Notes: generated from the letters alone by a model not told the origin. Shown: positions 1 to 10,900, counted from the first letter of the stretch. The stretch: 64,000 nucleotides of DNA from Eledone cirrhosa (GCA_964016885.1 OZ024741.1:414082581-414146580), one strand, 5' to 3'. Numbers and translations: made by a program.

Positions 1-150
1 TTCTGAGTTCAAATCCTACCAAAGTCAACTTTATCTTTCATCCTTCTGGGGTTGATAAAATAAAGTACCAGTTAAGTACTGGGGTGGATGTACTTGGCAT
101 TTCTCTTCCCAAATTGTTGGTACAATACCCATGTTAAAAACAAAAGAGTT
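1..150 (+). mobile_element. tRNA-derived SINE, 5' part cut by window edge
   Basis: The copy begins at its B-box (gagttcaaatcc, 5-16). It continues with the SINE body (a divergent 'ctttcatcctt', 'ggggttgataaaataaagta', 'ccagttaagtactgggg') and a degraded tail to about 150 that still aligns with 'ggccttgtgcctatnttagaaac'. The A-box half lies outside the window. The same family recurs at 1825-1904, 1921-2040, 5333-5455 and 5456-5643. It is a non-autonomous Pol III-type retroposon that would need a LINE reverse transcriptase to move. This copy is diverged and presumably dead. Family assignment to cephalopod tRNA-SINEs is from memory of the consensus. Confidence 0.8.
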
Positions 151-240
151 TCTAATCTACTTTAACCAAAATTAATCACAGTCTTTGCATCTGCTTTATC
201 AACTTTTTCCCTGTTTGATTATTTAAAGATTTATTTGAAA

Positions 241-280
241 ATCATAAGTAGTGCCTTTCGTTAGAAATATTGTAATGAAA
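241..280 (-). repeat. Isolated divergent copy of the 49-bp satellite D monomer
   Basis: Read on the minus strand, this stretch starts with tttcattacaatatttctaa, identical over 20 bases to the first satellite D monomer at 33306-33325. The next 20 bases match at about 13 positions, so about 33 of 40 agree by hand alignment. It is a single copy in opposite orientation, 33 kb from the array. It may be a dispersed repeat from which the satellite arose, or a transposed monomer. Confidence 0.65.
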
Positions 281-285
281 TGTAG

Positions 286-460
286 TAGAGCCTGTAGCAG
301 TGAAGACTTCCAGTGTTCCTCGCCCCCAGACCACATCCTTACTCATGTGATAAGTTTGTGATAGAACCTGTAACAGTGGAGACTTCTGGTGTTCTTGGCC
401 CCTGGACCACATCCCTCCTCACTGCTATCAGAGTGGAGTTGGCTGCCCACAGATGTGAGC
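286..460. repeat. Dispersed repeat in two adjacent diverged copies
   Basis: Copy 1 (286-345) and copy 2 (362-about 460) share 'agagcctgtagcagtgaaga'/'agaacctgtaacagtggaga' followed by 'cttc(c/t)(a/g)gtgttc' and 'gaccacatcc', at 76-bp spacing. Further partial copies occur at 5862-5945 and 6472-6515, so it is a dispersed family. Translated on the minus strand, the first three copies give similar peptides around PEVSTVTGS, but most differences between copies change amino acids, so coding constraint is not supported. I do not recognise the family. Within copy 2, agttggctgcccacag (437-452) resembles the 16-bp unit of satellite B. Confidence 0.65.
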
Positions 461-604
461 CCCAAGACGTGGAGAGGCTGTTCCAGCATGTCTCCCTTGC
501 AATCTCCATCCTGTCGACTAGGACCACGAGGCTGACGGTATAAGTTGGTTGGAAGTGGAGAATACTCGTTCGGATGACATATACAAAATACACAGTTATT
601 GTTA

Positions 605-641
605 CTAGCAGAAAACCACCCGAAAGATTGTTTTCTGCTAG
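605..641. repeat. Short inverted repeat (11-bp arms)
   Basis: ctagcagaaaa (605-615) and ttttctgctag (631-641) are exact reverse complements around a 15-base loop. It lies directly upstream of the 57-bp duplication. Its role is unknown. Confidence 0.6.
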
Positions 642-755
642 CATGTGTAGTGTGTGTATTGATATTATACGCAGGTATATATACATGTAGATATGATACA
701 TGTGTAGTGTGTGTATTGATATTATACGCAGGTATATATATATGTAGATATGATA
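642..755. repeat. 57-bp tandem duplication (2 copies)
   Basis: The unit starting catgtgtagtgtgtgtattg at 642 is repeated at 699 with one visible difference (tacatg versus tatatg). Because 57 is divisible by three, a small plus-strand frame (599-796) reads through both copies with a 19-residue period. Nothing else suggests a gene. Confidence 0.85.
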
Positions 756-841
756 CATCAAATAAAATTGTAATTGACAATATACACAGAAATTGAACGA
801 AGACTGCGTTACACTGTCTTCTGTAATCAGTAACGTAATCC

Positions 842-1560
842 ATGATACATTAAAAAAAGACGATATTATATATAAACTGCATTAGAAGAAAATTACTGAC
901 GGAAATATATGAATGTTTATTTAAGCGATCGCTAACAGGAAGTGTTGACATTTGAACATTTTTAAGAAGTGAATCTTAAAATAACAAAATTATTTATATT
1001 TAATCAAGAATAACGAAATTTAGGAGATAAATTATGTAATATTCATTCATTATTTATTCAAAGTAATCCAACTTATTTTACTAACAGGATAAAAATATAT
1101 TCTGGATGCAGTCCCGCACTCCTTATTTTATTATAGTTTAGATTGTTAATAAAGAGTTAAGCTACTAGGAATCTTCAGTTTATTTCAGTCACTAGTATTT
1201 CTGTTTTGGGAAGGAAATTATTTTTAATGGTGTTTTTTTTTTAGTGAAAAATATTCTAGTAGAATTTTTTTAAAGTGGAATTTAAAAAAGAACTTTTATA
1301 AAAAAGAAAATATCAAAGAAATATTTTTTTAATAAAGAATTAATTTTTCTTAATGTTTAGAAAAATATGCATTATGAAAGTCTACATGCAAGATAGTAAA
1401 TCAGCGGAGAAAATATTATTAGGAAAAAGATGTAAAAATGATGTAAATTAAATTGATAAGAATTTAAGAATATAAATGCAAAGAAGATATGACTACATTG
1501 TTGTAGATGAGAAAGATGGAGAAAAATAGAGAAAGAAAGGCCGTACAGTGAAGAAATAAT
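842..1560. other. AT-rich DNA, nothing recognised
   Basis: This is strongly AT-rich sequence with many A and T runs (for example 1228-1350). I see no frame with protein-like composition, no tandem repeat and no known element. The minus-strand frames across 1372-1682 are low-complexity and hydrophobic only because the DNA is AT-rich. Confidence 0.6.
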
Positions 1561-1740
1561 GGTTGGCAATAAAAAGGGCATCCAGTTGTGAAAACCCCAG
1601 CCAAAACCTCATGCAATACGGTGCAGGATTGAGATGTGTATAAGGATTCTGTATTGCATACCCATCCAACCCATGCCAGCATGGAAAAACAGATTTTAAA
1701 ACTGATGATGGTGGTAATGGATATGATGATGATGATAGGG
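1561..1740 (+). mobile_element. 3' end of a degraded non-LTR retrotransposon
   Basis: The order 'ggttggcaa...gggcatccag...' (1561-1585), 'ccaacccatgccagcatgga' (about 1666-1685), then a degenerate TGATGATG tail to about 1735 is the plus-strand counterpart of the element 3' end seen on the minus strand at 30812-30965. No coding part is present, so this is a 5'-truncated or heavily decayed copy. Some of the sequence between the two hallmarks differs from the downstream element, so it may be a related subfamily. Confidence 0.6.
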
Positions 1741-1769
1741 AAGAGAAAAATGAAATATTAGTATTATAG

Positions 1770-1816
1770 TGTTATGGTTATAATAATAATAATAATTATT
1801 ATTATTATTATTATTA
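1770..1816. repeat. (AAT)n/(ATT)n microsatellite palindrome
   Basis: A run of taa trinucleotides switches to att trinucleotides, making a self-complementary AT tract. It adjoins the 3' side of the minus-strand SINE at 1825 and may derive from its A/T-rich tail. Confidence 0.75.
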
Positions 1817-1824
1817 CAGCAATT

Positions 1825-1904
1825 ACCCAGTGCATTACTGGTACTTTATTTTATCGACCCCGTAAGGATGAAAGGCAAAGTTAACCTCGGCGGGATTTGA
1901 ACTC
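1825..1904 (-). mobile_element. SINE fragment, left arm of an inverted pair
   Basis: On the minus strand this reads from the B-box gagttcaaatc through the body to 'cactgggt'. It matches the plus-strand SINE at 1921-2000 at 78 of 80 positions. Only the B-box and body are present; there is no A-box half. The 16-base spacer (1905-1920) separates it from its partner. Confidence 0.88.
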
Positions 1905-1920
1905 AGATTGGCAAGGGCCC

Positions 1921-2040
1921 GAGTTCAAATCCCGCCGAGGTTAACTTTGCCTTTCATCCTTACGGGGTTGATAAAATAAAGTACCAGTAATACACTGGGT
2001 ATTTGCTGGCCTTGTGCCTAAAGTAGAAACAATTATTATG
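1921..2040 (+). mobile_element. SINE fragment, right arm of an inverted pair
   Basis: It starts exactly at the B-box (gagttcaaatcccgcc), runs through 'ctttcatccttacggggttg' and 'gtaccagtaatacactgggt', and ends with the typical tail 'ggccttgtgcctaaagtaga', 'aacaattattatg'. The tRNA-like A-box half is missing. Satellite A begins 60 bp downstream. Confidence 0.88.
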
Positions 2041-2100
2041 ATTAAAATTTAAGAAATTAGTGTTTTAAAGTTTGATATAAAAAAAGAAAGAAAACTTTAA

Positions 2101-5100
2101 TCAACAGTAATAATATACCAGATGTGTTTATATCAACAGTAATATACCAGATGTGTTTATATCAGCAGTTAATATACCAGATGTTTTTATATTAACAGTA
2201 ATATACCAGATGTGTTTATATCAACAGTAATATACCAGATGTTTTTATATTAACAGTAATATACCAGATGTGTTTATATCAACAGTAATATACCAGATGT
2301 GTTTATATCAACAGTAATATACCAGATGTGTTTATATCAGCAGTTAATATACCAGATGTGTTTATATTAACAGTAATATACCAGATGTGTTTATATCAAC
2401 AGTAATATACCAGATGTGTTTATATCAACAGTAATATACCAGATGTGTTTATATCAACAGTAATATACCAGATGTGTTTATATTAACAGTAATATACCAG
2501 ATGTGTTTATATCAACAGTAATATACCAAATGTGTTTATATCAACAGTAATATACCAGATGTGTTTATATTAACAGTAATATACCAGATGTGTTTATATC
2601 AACAGTAATATACCAGATGTGTTTATATTAACAGTAATATACCAGATGTGTTTATATCAACAGTAATATACCAGATGTGTTTATATCAACAGTAATATAC
2701 CAGATGTGTTTATATTAACAGTAATATACCAGATTGTTTATATCAACAGTAATATACCAAATGTGTTTATATCAACAGTAATATACCAGATGTGTTATAT
2801 CAACAGTAATATACCAGATGTGTTTATATTAACAGTAATATACCAGATGTGTTTATATCAACAGTAATATACCAGATGTGTTTATATTAACAGTAATATA
2901 CCAGATGTGTTTATATCAACAGTAATATACCAGATGTGTTTATATCAACAGTAATATACCAAATGTGTTTATATAAACAGTAATATACCAGATGTGTTAT
3001 ATCAACAGTAATATACAAGATGTGTTTATATCAACAGTAATATACCAAATGTGTTTATATAAACAGTAATATACCAGATGTGTTTATATCAACAGTAATA
3101 TACCAAATGTGTTTATATAAACAGTAATATACCAGATGTGTTTATATCAACAGTAATATACAAGATGTGTTTATATTAACAGTAATATACCAGATGTGTT
3201 TATATCAACAGTAATATACCAGATGTGTTTATATCAACAGTAATATACCAGATGTGTTATATCAACAGTAATATACCAGATGTGTTATATCAACAGTAAT
3301 ATACCAGATGTGTTTATATCAACAGTAATATACCAGATGTGTTTATATCAACAGTAATATACCAGATGTGTTTATATCAACAGTTAATATACCAGATGTG
3401 TTTATATCAACAGTAATATACCAGATGTGTTTATATCAACAGTAATATACCAGATGTGTTTATATCAACAGTAATATACCAGATGTGTTTATATCAACAG
3501 TAATATACCAGATGTGTTTATATTAACAGTAATATACCAGATGTGTTTATATCACCAGTAATATACCAGATGTGTTTATATTAACAGTAATATACCAGAT
3601 GTGTTTATATCAACAGTAATATACCAGATGTGTTTATATCAACAGTAATATACCAGATGTGTTTATATCAACAGTAACATACCAGATGTGTTTATATCAA
3701 CAGTAATATACCAGATGTGTTTATATCAACAGTAATATACCAGATGTGTTTATATTAACAGTAATATACCAGATGTGTTTATATCAACAGTAATATACCA
3801 GATGTGTTTATATTAACAGTAATATACCAGATGTGTTTATAACAACAGTAATATACCAAATGTGTTTATATCAACAGTAATATACCAGATGTGTTTATAT
3901 CAACAGTAATATACCTGATGTGTTTATATTAACAGTAATATACCAGATGTGTTTATATCAACAGTAATATACCAGATGTGTTTATATTAACATTAATATA
4001 CCAGATGTGTTTATATCAACAGTAATATACCAAATGTGTTTAAATCAACAGTAATATACCAGATGTGTTTATATCAACAGTAATATACCAGATGTGTTAT
4101 ATCAACAGTAATATACCAGATGTGTTTATATCAACAGTAATATACCAGATGTGTTATATCAACAGTAATATACCAGGCGTGTTTATATCAACAGTAATAT
4201 GCCAGATGTGTTTATATCAACAGTAATATACCAGATGTGTTATATCAACAGTAATATACCAGATGTGTTTATATCAACAGTAATATACCAGATGTGTTTA
4301 TATCAACAGTAATATACCAGATGTGTTATATCAACAGTAATATACCAGATGTGTTATATCAACAGTAATATACCAGATGTGTTTATATCAACAGTAATAT
4401 ACCAGATGTATTTATATCAACAGTAATATACCAGATGTGTTATATCAACAGTAATATACCAGATGTGTTTGTATCAACAGTAATATACCAGATGTGTTTA
4501 TATCAACAGTAATATACCAGATGTGTTATATCAACAGTAATATACCAGATGTGTTATATCAACAGTAATATACCAGATGTGTTATATCAACAGTAATATA
4601 CCAGATGTGTTTATATCAACAGTAATATACCAGATGTGTTTATATCAACAGTAATATACCAGATGTGTTATATCAACAGTAATATACCAGATGTGTTATA
4701 TCAACAGTAATATACCAGATGTGTTATATCAACAGTAATATACCAGATGTGTTTATATCAACAATAATATACCAGATGTGTTATATCAACAGTAATATAC
4801 CAGATGTGTTATATCAACAGTAATATACAAGATGTGTTTATATCAACAGTAATATACCAGATGTGTTTATATCAACAGTAATATACCAGATGTGTTTATA
4901 TCAACAGTAATATACCAGATGTGTTTATATCAACAGTAATATACCAGATGTGTTTATATCAACAGTAATATACCAGATGTGTTTATATCAACAGTAATAT
5001 ACCAGATGTGTTTATATCAACAGTAATATACAAGATGTGTTTATATCAACAGTAATATACCAGATGTGTTATATCAACAGTAATATACCAGATGTGTTAT

Positions 5101-5332
5101 ATCAACAGTAATATACCAGTTGTGTTTATATCAACAGTAATATACCAGATGTGTTTATATCAACAGTAATATACCAGATGTGTTTATATCAACAGTAATA
5201 TACCAGATGTGTTTATATCAACAGTAATATACCAGATGTGTTATATCAACAGTAATATACCAGATGTGTTATATCAACAGTAATATACCAGATGTGTTAT
5301 ATCAACAGTAATATACCAGATGTGTTTATATC
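2101..5332. repeat. Satellite A: 29-bp tandem array (about 110 copies)
   Basis: The unit contains 'tcaacagtaatataccagat' followed by 'gtgtttata', 29 bp. The common variants are ttaaca for tcaaca, ccaaat for ccagat, and a 28-bp form with gtgttata. The ttaaca variant is enriched at 2190-4000. The 28-bp form is frequent at 4080-4830 and 5055-5320. A uniform 29-bp block lies at about 4850-5050. The left end merges with AT-rich DNA. The right end abuts a truncated SINE. There is no coding potential. Confidence 0.97.
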
Positions 5333-5455
5333 TTCTGGAAGAATGAAAGGCAAAGTTGACCTCAGCAAGATTTGAACTCACAATGTAGAGAAAAATTTGA
5401 AACACAAACCACTATTTTTGTGTAATGTTCTAACCATTCTGCCAATCTACCACTG
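5333..5455 (-). mobile_element. tRNA-derived SINE, 3' truncated at satellite A
   Basis: On the minus strand, an A-box-like tggcagaatgg (5434-5444) is followed by the B-box gagttcaaatc (5369-5379) and the body 'ggtcaactttgcctttcatt'. The body ends within the conserved 'ctttcatccttc' segment, where satellite A begins. The 5' end touches the 3' tail of the next SINE, so the two are head-to-tail. Confidence 0.82.
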
Positions 5456-5643
5456 AGCTAATAATGGTTTCTGATTTAAACACAAGGCCAAGAATTTTGA
5501 AGGAGGGGGAAGTTGATTATCAACCCTGTAAGGATGAAAGGCAAAGCTAACCTCAGCGGGATTTGAACTCAGAACGTAAAGGGCATAACTATATGCCGTA
5601 AAGCATGTTGTCCAACGCTCTACCGATTCTGCCAATCCACAAA
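5456..5643 (-). mobile_element. tRNA-derived SINE, near full length with internal deletion
   Basis: The minus strand has an A-box-like tggcagaatcggtag (5620-5634), the B-box gagttcaaatcccgc (about 5556-5570), the body to 'cagggttgat', then a jump to the 3' part 'cttccccctccttcaaaatt' and 'ggccttgtg' ending near 'attattag'. The 'aaataaagtaccag...tactgggg' segment found in the other copies is missing. The Pol III boxes look reasonable, but activity is unlikely. Confidence 0.85.
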
Positions 5644-5861
5644 ATAACAACAACATCAAAATCCTCCATCCATTACCTTTACTACTAATTCCAACTCAAC
5701 CTACTAACACAACAGTTACTTTTTGAAATTTCTAGGGTGTATTTTTCAAATTTTAATTTTATAATTTGATTACACTTCTCTTCTTGTCGACGACAGACCG
5801 AGACTTTATTGCTTGTAAAGCTGAAGATAGCTGTCGAAGTATTGCTCTCGGAGTAGTGTGT
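5644..5861. other. Unrecognised spacer
   Basis: AT-rich single-copy-looking DNA between the SINE pair and the next dispersed repeat. No gene, RNA or repeat is recognised. Short frames here overlap the dispersed repeat at 5862 and are not protein-like. Confidence 0.5.
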
Positions 5862-5945
5862 CATCGAACCTGTATCTGTGGAGACTTCTGGTATTCTTCG
5901 TCCCAAACCACCCTTCTCAGTATTACCGGTGCGGAGTTCACCACC
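5862..5945. repeat. Third copy of the 286-460 dispersed repeat
   Basis: 'cgaacctgtatctgtggaga', 'cttctggtattcttcg' and 'tattaccggtgcggagttca' align with 362-440. It is more diverged in its second half, where the 16-base stretch resembling satellite B is not recognisable. The following 240 bases (5946-6185) hold a plus-strand open frame (5858-6190) with no recognisable domain. Confidence 0.6.
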
Positions 5946-6185
5946 TGGAGGAGTTAGCCTTGCCAGTTAGAATGACTATTTCAATGCCAATATCTAGTGA
6001 AATGCTTCCTCCATTTTATCAGTCAGCACCTGGGCCTCTGTCCACTAGAGAGTGCTTCTTGCAACCTCCACACCGACCAAGACTTTATCATTGGCCTAGC
6101 AATGGTTGTGTACACTTTCAAAGATATTTAAGATTAATATTTCAAGTTTTTTCATCTAGCCCTAGAACTATTGAGAAGCAACAAC

Positions 6186-6331
6186 GTTAGCTTGTATTGA
6201 GTACTAGCTAGATCTAAAAACCTACTTATAGTGAAATCGTTCAACAAGTTATCCCAATAACAACAACAGCGTAAGCTTGTATTGAGTACTTGCTAGATCT
6301 AATCATCTACTTATAGTGACATCATTCACAC
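6186..6331. repeat. Direct repeat, two copies 85 bp apart
   Basis: Copy 1 from 6186 ('agcttgtattgagtactagc', 'tagatctaa', 'ctacttatagtga') recurs from 6271 with a handful of changes over about 60 bp. The spacer includes 'caataacaacaacagc'. I do not recognise the family. The 140 bases after it (6332-6471) are AT-rich with nothing seen. Confidence 0.75.
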
Positions 6332-6471
6332 TAAAATTTAATTAAGAATGTATAAGCTATTTTGACTGAATTAAACTTTTTATAATTAGATATCACATAG
6401 AGGTAAGTGAAACAATAATATATTTGACACTTTATCTCTCTCAGAGAATATATAAATTATAGTTCAGTTGT

Positions 6472-6515
6472 CCTGGACCACATCCCTCCCTACTCACTAT
6501 TTCAGGGCAAAGTTG
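6472..6515. repeat. Dispersed-repeat fragment running into satellite B
   Basis: 'cctggaccacatccctcc' and 'tactcactatttcagggcaa' match copy 2 of the dispersed repeat (402-436). The sequence then passes without a visible break into 'agttggccagccacaaagtt', the first unit of satellite B. Confidence 0.7.
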
Positions 6516-7900
6516 GCCAGCCACAAAGTTGGTGAGCCACAGAGTTGACCAACCACACAGCTGACCAAGCACACAGCTGACCAATCACACAGTTGACCAA
6601 CCACAGAGTTGGCCAACCACACAGTTCACCAACCACAGAGTTGACCAACCACAGACTTGGCCAACCACACAGTTCACCAACCACAGAGTTGACCAACCAC
6701 AGAGTTGGCCAACTACACAGTTGACCACCCACTCAGTTGACCAACCACACAGCTGACCAACCACAGAGTTGAACAACCACACAGTTGACTAACCACACAG
6801 CTGACCAGCCACAGAGTTGACCAAACACAGTTGACCAACCACAGAGTTGACCAACCACAGAGTTGGCCAACTACACAGTTGACCACCCACTCAGTTGAAC
6901 AACCACAAAGCTGACCAACCACAGAGTTGACCAACCACACAGTTGACTAACCACACAGCTGACCAGCCACAGAGTTGACCAACCACACAGCAGACCACCC
7001 ACTCAGTTGACCAACCACAGAATTGACCAACCACAGAGTTGGCCAACTACACAGTTGACCAGCCACAGAGTTGACCAACAACACAGTTGACTAACCACAG
7101 AGTTGACCAACAACACAGTTGACCAATCACAGAGATGACCAACCACACAGCTGACCACCCACTCAGTTGACCAACCACAGAGTTGACCAACCACAGAGTT
7201 GGCCAACTACACAGTTGACCAGCCACAGAGTTGACCAACAACACAGTTGACCAACCACAGAGTTGGCCATCCACACAGTTGACCAACCACACAGGTGACC
7301 AGCCACAGAGTTGACCAACCACACAGCTGACCAGCCACAGAGTTGACCAACCACACAGCTGACCAGCCACAGAGTTGACCAACCACACAGCTGACCAGCC
7401 ACAGAGTTGACCAACAACACAGTTGACTAACCACAGAGTTGACCAACAACACAGTTGACCAACCACACAGCTGACCAACCAGAGAGTTGACCAACCACAG
7501 AGTTGGCCAACCACACAGCTGAGCAGCCACAGAGTTGACCAACCACACAGTTGACCAACCAGAGTTGGCCAACTACACAGCTGACCAGCCACAGAGTTGA
7601 CCAACAACAGAGATGACCAATCACACAGTTGATCAACCACAGAGATGACCAACCACAGAGTTGACCAACCACACTGTTGACCAACCACACATTGACCAAC
7701 CACACCGTTGACCAACCACAGAATTGGCCAACCACACAGCTGAGCAGCCACAGAGTTGACCAATCACACAGATGACCAACCACACAGTTGACCAACCACA
7801 GAGTTGGCCAACTACACAGCTGACCAGCCACAGAGTTGACCGACAACAGAGATGACCAATCACACAGTTGACCAACCACAGAGATGATCAATCACACAGT
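6516..7900. repeat. Satellite B, proximal part: heterogeneous 16-bp units
   Basis: Units follow (a/g)gttg(a/g)ccaaccacaga / cagttgaccaaccaca with much variation: acagctgacca(g/a)cc, acaacacag, actacacag. The 16-bp period is plain, but no single dimer dominates. Because 16 is not a multiple of three and the minus strand rarely spells a stop, long minus-strand frames appear (up to 238 residues, 7047-7763, repeating CGWSTLWLVN). These are satellite artefacts. The CAGCTG E-box-like variant is confined to this part and the inverted arm. Confidence 0.96.
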
Positions 7901-10900
7901 TGACCAACCACAGAGTTGACCAATCACACAGTTGACCAACCACAGAGATGACCAATCACACAGTTGACCAACCACAGAGATGACCAATTACACAGTTGAC
8001 CAACCACAGAGATGACCAATTACACAGTTGACCAATTACACAGTTGACCAACCACAGAGATGACCAATCACACAGTTGACCAACCACAGAGATGACCAAT
8101 CACACAGTTGACCAACCACAGAGTTGACCAATCACACAGTTGAACAACCACAGAGATGGCCAATCACACAGTTGACCAACCACAGAGATGACCAATCACA
8201 CAGTTGACCAACCACAGAGATGACCAATTACACAGTTGACCAACCACAGAGATGACCAATTACACAGTTGACCAACCACGGAGATGACCAATTACACAGT
8301 TGACTAAACACAGAGATGACCAATCACACAGTTGACCAACCACAGAGATGACCAATCACACAGTTGACCAACCACAGAGATGACCAATCAGACAGTTGAC
8401 CAACCACAGAGTTGACCAATCACACAGTTGACCAAACACAGAGATGACCAACCACAGAGATGACCAATCACACAGTTGACCAACCACACAGTTGACCAAC
8501 CACAGAGATGACCAATTACACAGTTGACCAAACACAGAGATGACCAATCACACAGTTGACCAACCACAGAGATGACCAATCACACAGTTGACCAACCACA
8601 GAGATGACCAATTTCACAGTTGACCAACCACAAAGATGACCAATTACACAGTTGACCAACCACAGAGATGACCAATTACACAGTTGACTAACCACAGAGA
8701 TGACCAATCACACAGTTGACCAACCACAGATGACCAATTACACAGTTGACCAACCACAGAGATGACCAGTTACACAGTTAACCAACCACAGACATGACCA
8801 ATTACACGGTTGACCAAACACAGAGATGACCAATGACACAGATGACCAATCACACAGTTGGCCAATCACAGTTGACCAACCACAGAGATGACCAATTACA
8901 CAGTTGACCATTTACACAGTTGACCAACCACAGAGATGACCAATTACACAGTTGACCAACCACAGGGATGACCAATTACACAATTGACCAACCACAGAGA
9001 TGACCAATCACACAGTTGACCAACCACAGAGATGACCAATTACACAGTTGACCAACCACAGAGATGACCAACCACAGAGATGACCAATTACACAGTTGAG
9101 CAACCACAGAGATGACCAATCACACAGTTGAGCAACCACAGAGATGACCAATCACAGAGTTGACCAACCCAGAGATGACCAATTACACAGTTGACCAACC
9201 ACAGATATGACCAATTACACAGTTGACCAACCACAGAGATGACCAATTACACAGTTGACCAACCACAGAGATGACCAATTATACAGTTGACCAACCACAA
9301 AGATGACCAATTACACAGTTGACCAACCACAGAGATGACCAATTACACAGTTGACCAACCACAGAGATGACCAATTACACAGTTGACCAACCACAGAGAT
9401 GACCAATTACACAGTTGACCAACCACAGAGATGACCAATTACACAGTTGACCAACCACAGAGATGACCAATTACACAGTTGACCAACCAGAGATGACCAA
9501 TTACACAGTTGACCAACCACAGAGATGACCAATTACACAGTTGACCAACCACAGAGATGACCAATTACACAGTTGAGCAACCACAGAGATGACCAATCAC
9601 ACAGTTGAGCAACCACAGAGATGACCAATTACACAGTTGACCAACCACAGAGATGACCAATCACACAGTTGACCAACCACAGAGATGACCAATTACACAG
9701 TTGACCAACCACAGAGATGACCAATCACAGAGTTGACCAACCCAGAGATGACCAATTACACAGTTGACCAACCACAGATATGACCAATTACACAGTTGAC
9801 CAACCACAGAGATGACCAATCACACAGTTGACCAACCACAGAGATGACCAATCACACAGTTGACCAACCACAGAGATGACCAATCACACAGTTGACCAAC
9901 CACAGAGATGACCAATCACACAGTTGACCAACCACAAAGATGACCAATCACAGTTGACCAACCACAGAGATGACCAATTACACAGTTGACCAAACACAGA
10001 GATGACCAATCACACAGTTGGCCAACCACAGAGATGACCAATTACACAGTTGACCAAACACAGAGATGACCAATCACACAGTTGACCAACCACAAAGATG
10101 ACCAATCACACAGTTGACCAAACACAGAGATGACCAATCACACAGTTGACCAACCACAGAGATGACCAATTACACAGTTGACCAAACACAGAGATGACCA
10201 ATCACACAGTTGGCCAACCACAGAGATGACCAATTACACAGTTGACCAAACACAGAGATGACCAATCACACAGTTGACCAACCACAAAGATGACCAATCA
10301 CACAGTTGACCAAACACAGAGATGACCAATCACACAGTTGACCAACCACAGAGATGACCAATTACACAGTTGACCAAACACAGATGACCAATCACACAGT
10401 TGGCCAACCACAGAGATGACCAATTACACAGTTGACCAAACACAGAGATGACCAATCACACAGTTGACCAACCACAAAGATGACCAATCACACAGTTGAC
10501 CAAACACAGAGATGACCAATCACACAGTTGACCAACCACAGAGATGACCAATTACACAGTTGACCAAACACAGAGATGACCAATCACACAGTTGGCCAAC
10601 CACAGAGATGACCAATTACACAGTTGACCAAACACAGAGATGACCAATCACACAGTTGGCCAACCACAGAGATGACCAATTACACAGTTGACCAAACACA
10701 GAGATGACCAATCACACAGTTGACCAAACACAGAGATGACCAATCACACAGTTGACCAACCACAGAGATGACCAATTACACAGTTGACCAAACACAGAGA
10801 TGACCAATCACACAGTTGGCCAACCACAGAGATGACCAATTACACAGTTGACCAAACACAGAGATGACCAATCACACAGTTGACCAAACACAGAGATGAC

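Noticed and set aside
343..843. Minus-strand frame of 166 residues as a gene
   Set aside because: It runs through the dispersed repeat and the 57-bp duplication, and overlaps another equally long frame. The composition follows the repeats.
1981..2120. Satellite A derived from the SINE segment 'cagtaatacactggg'
   Set aside because: Similarity to 'cagtaatataccag' is limited to about ten bases plus a short inverted match and is too weak to support descent.
2101..5332. CRISPR array
   Set aside because: Units are contiguous with no unique spacers, and the flanks are animal retroposons.
7047..7763. 238-residue minus-strand frame, with several similar ones at 6502-8707
   Set aside because: It is a pure translation of the 16-bp satellite (repeating CGWSTLWLVN). 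Since 16 is not divisible by three, all frames share the sequence and staying open needs no selection. No start context or non-repeat domain is present.
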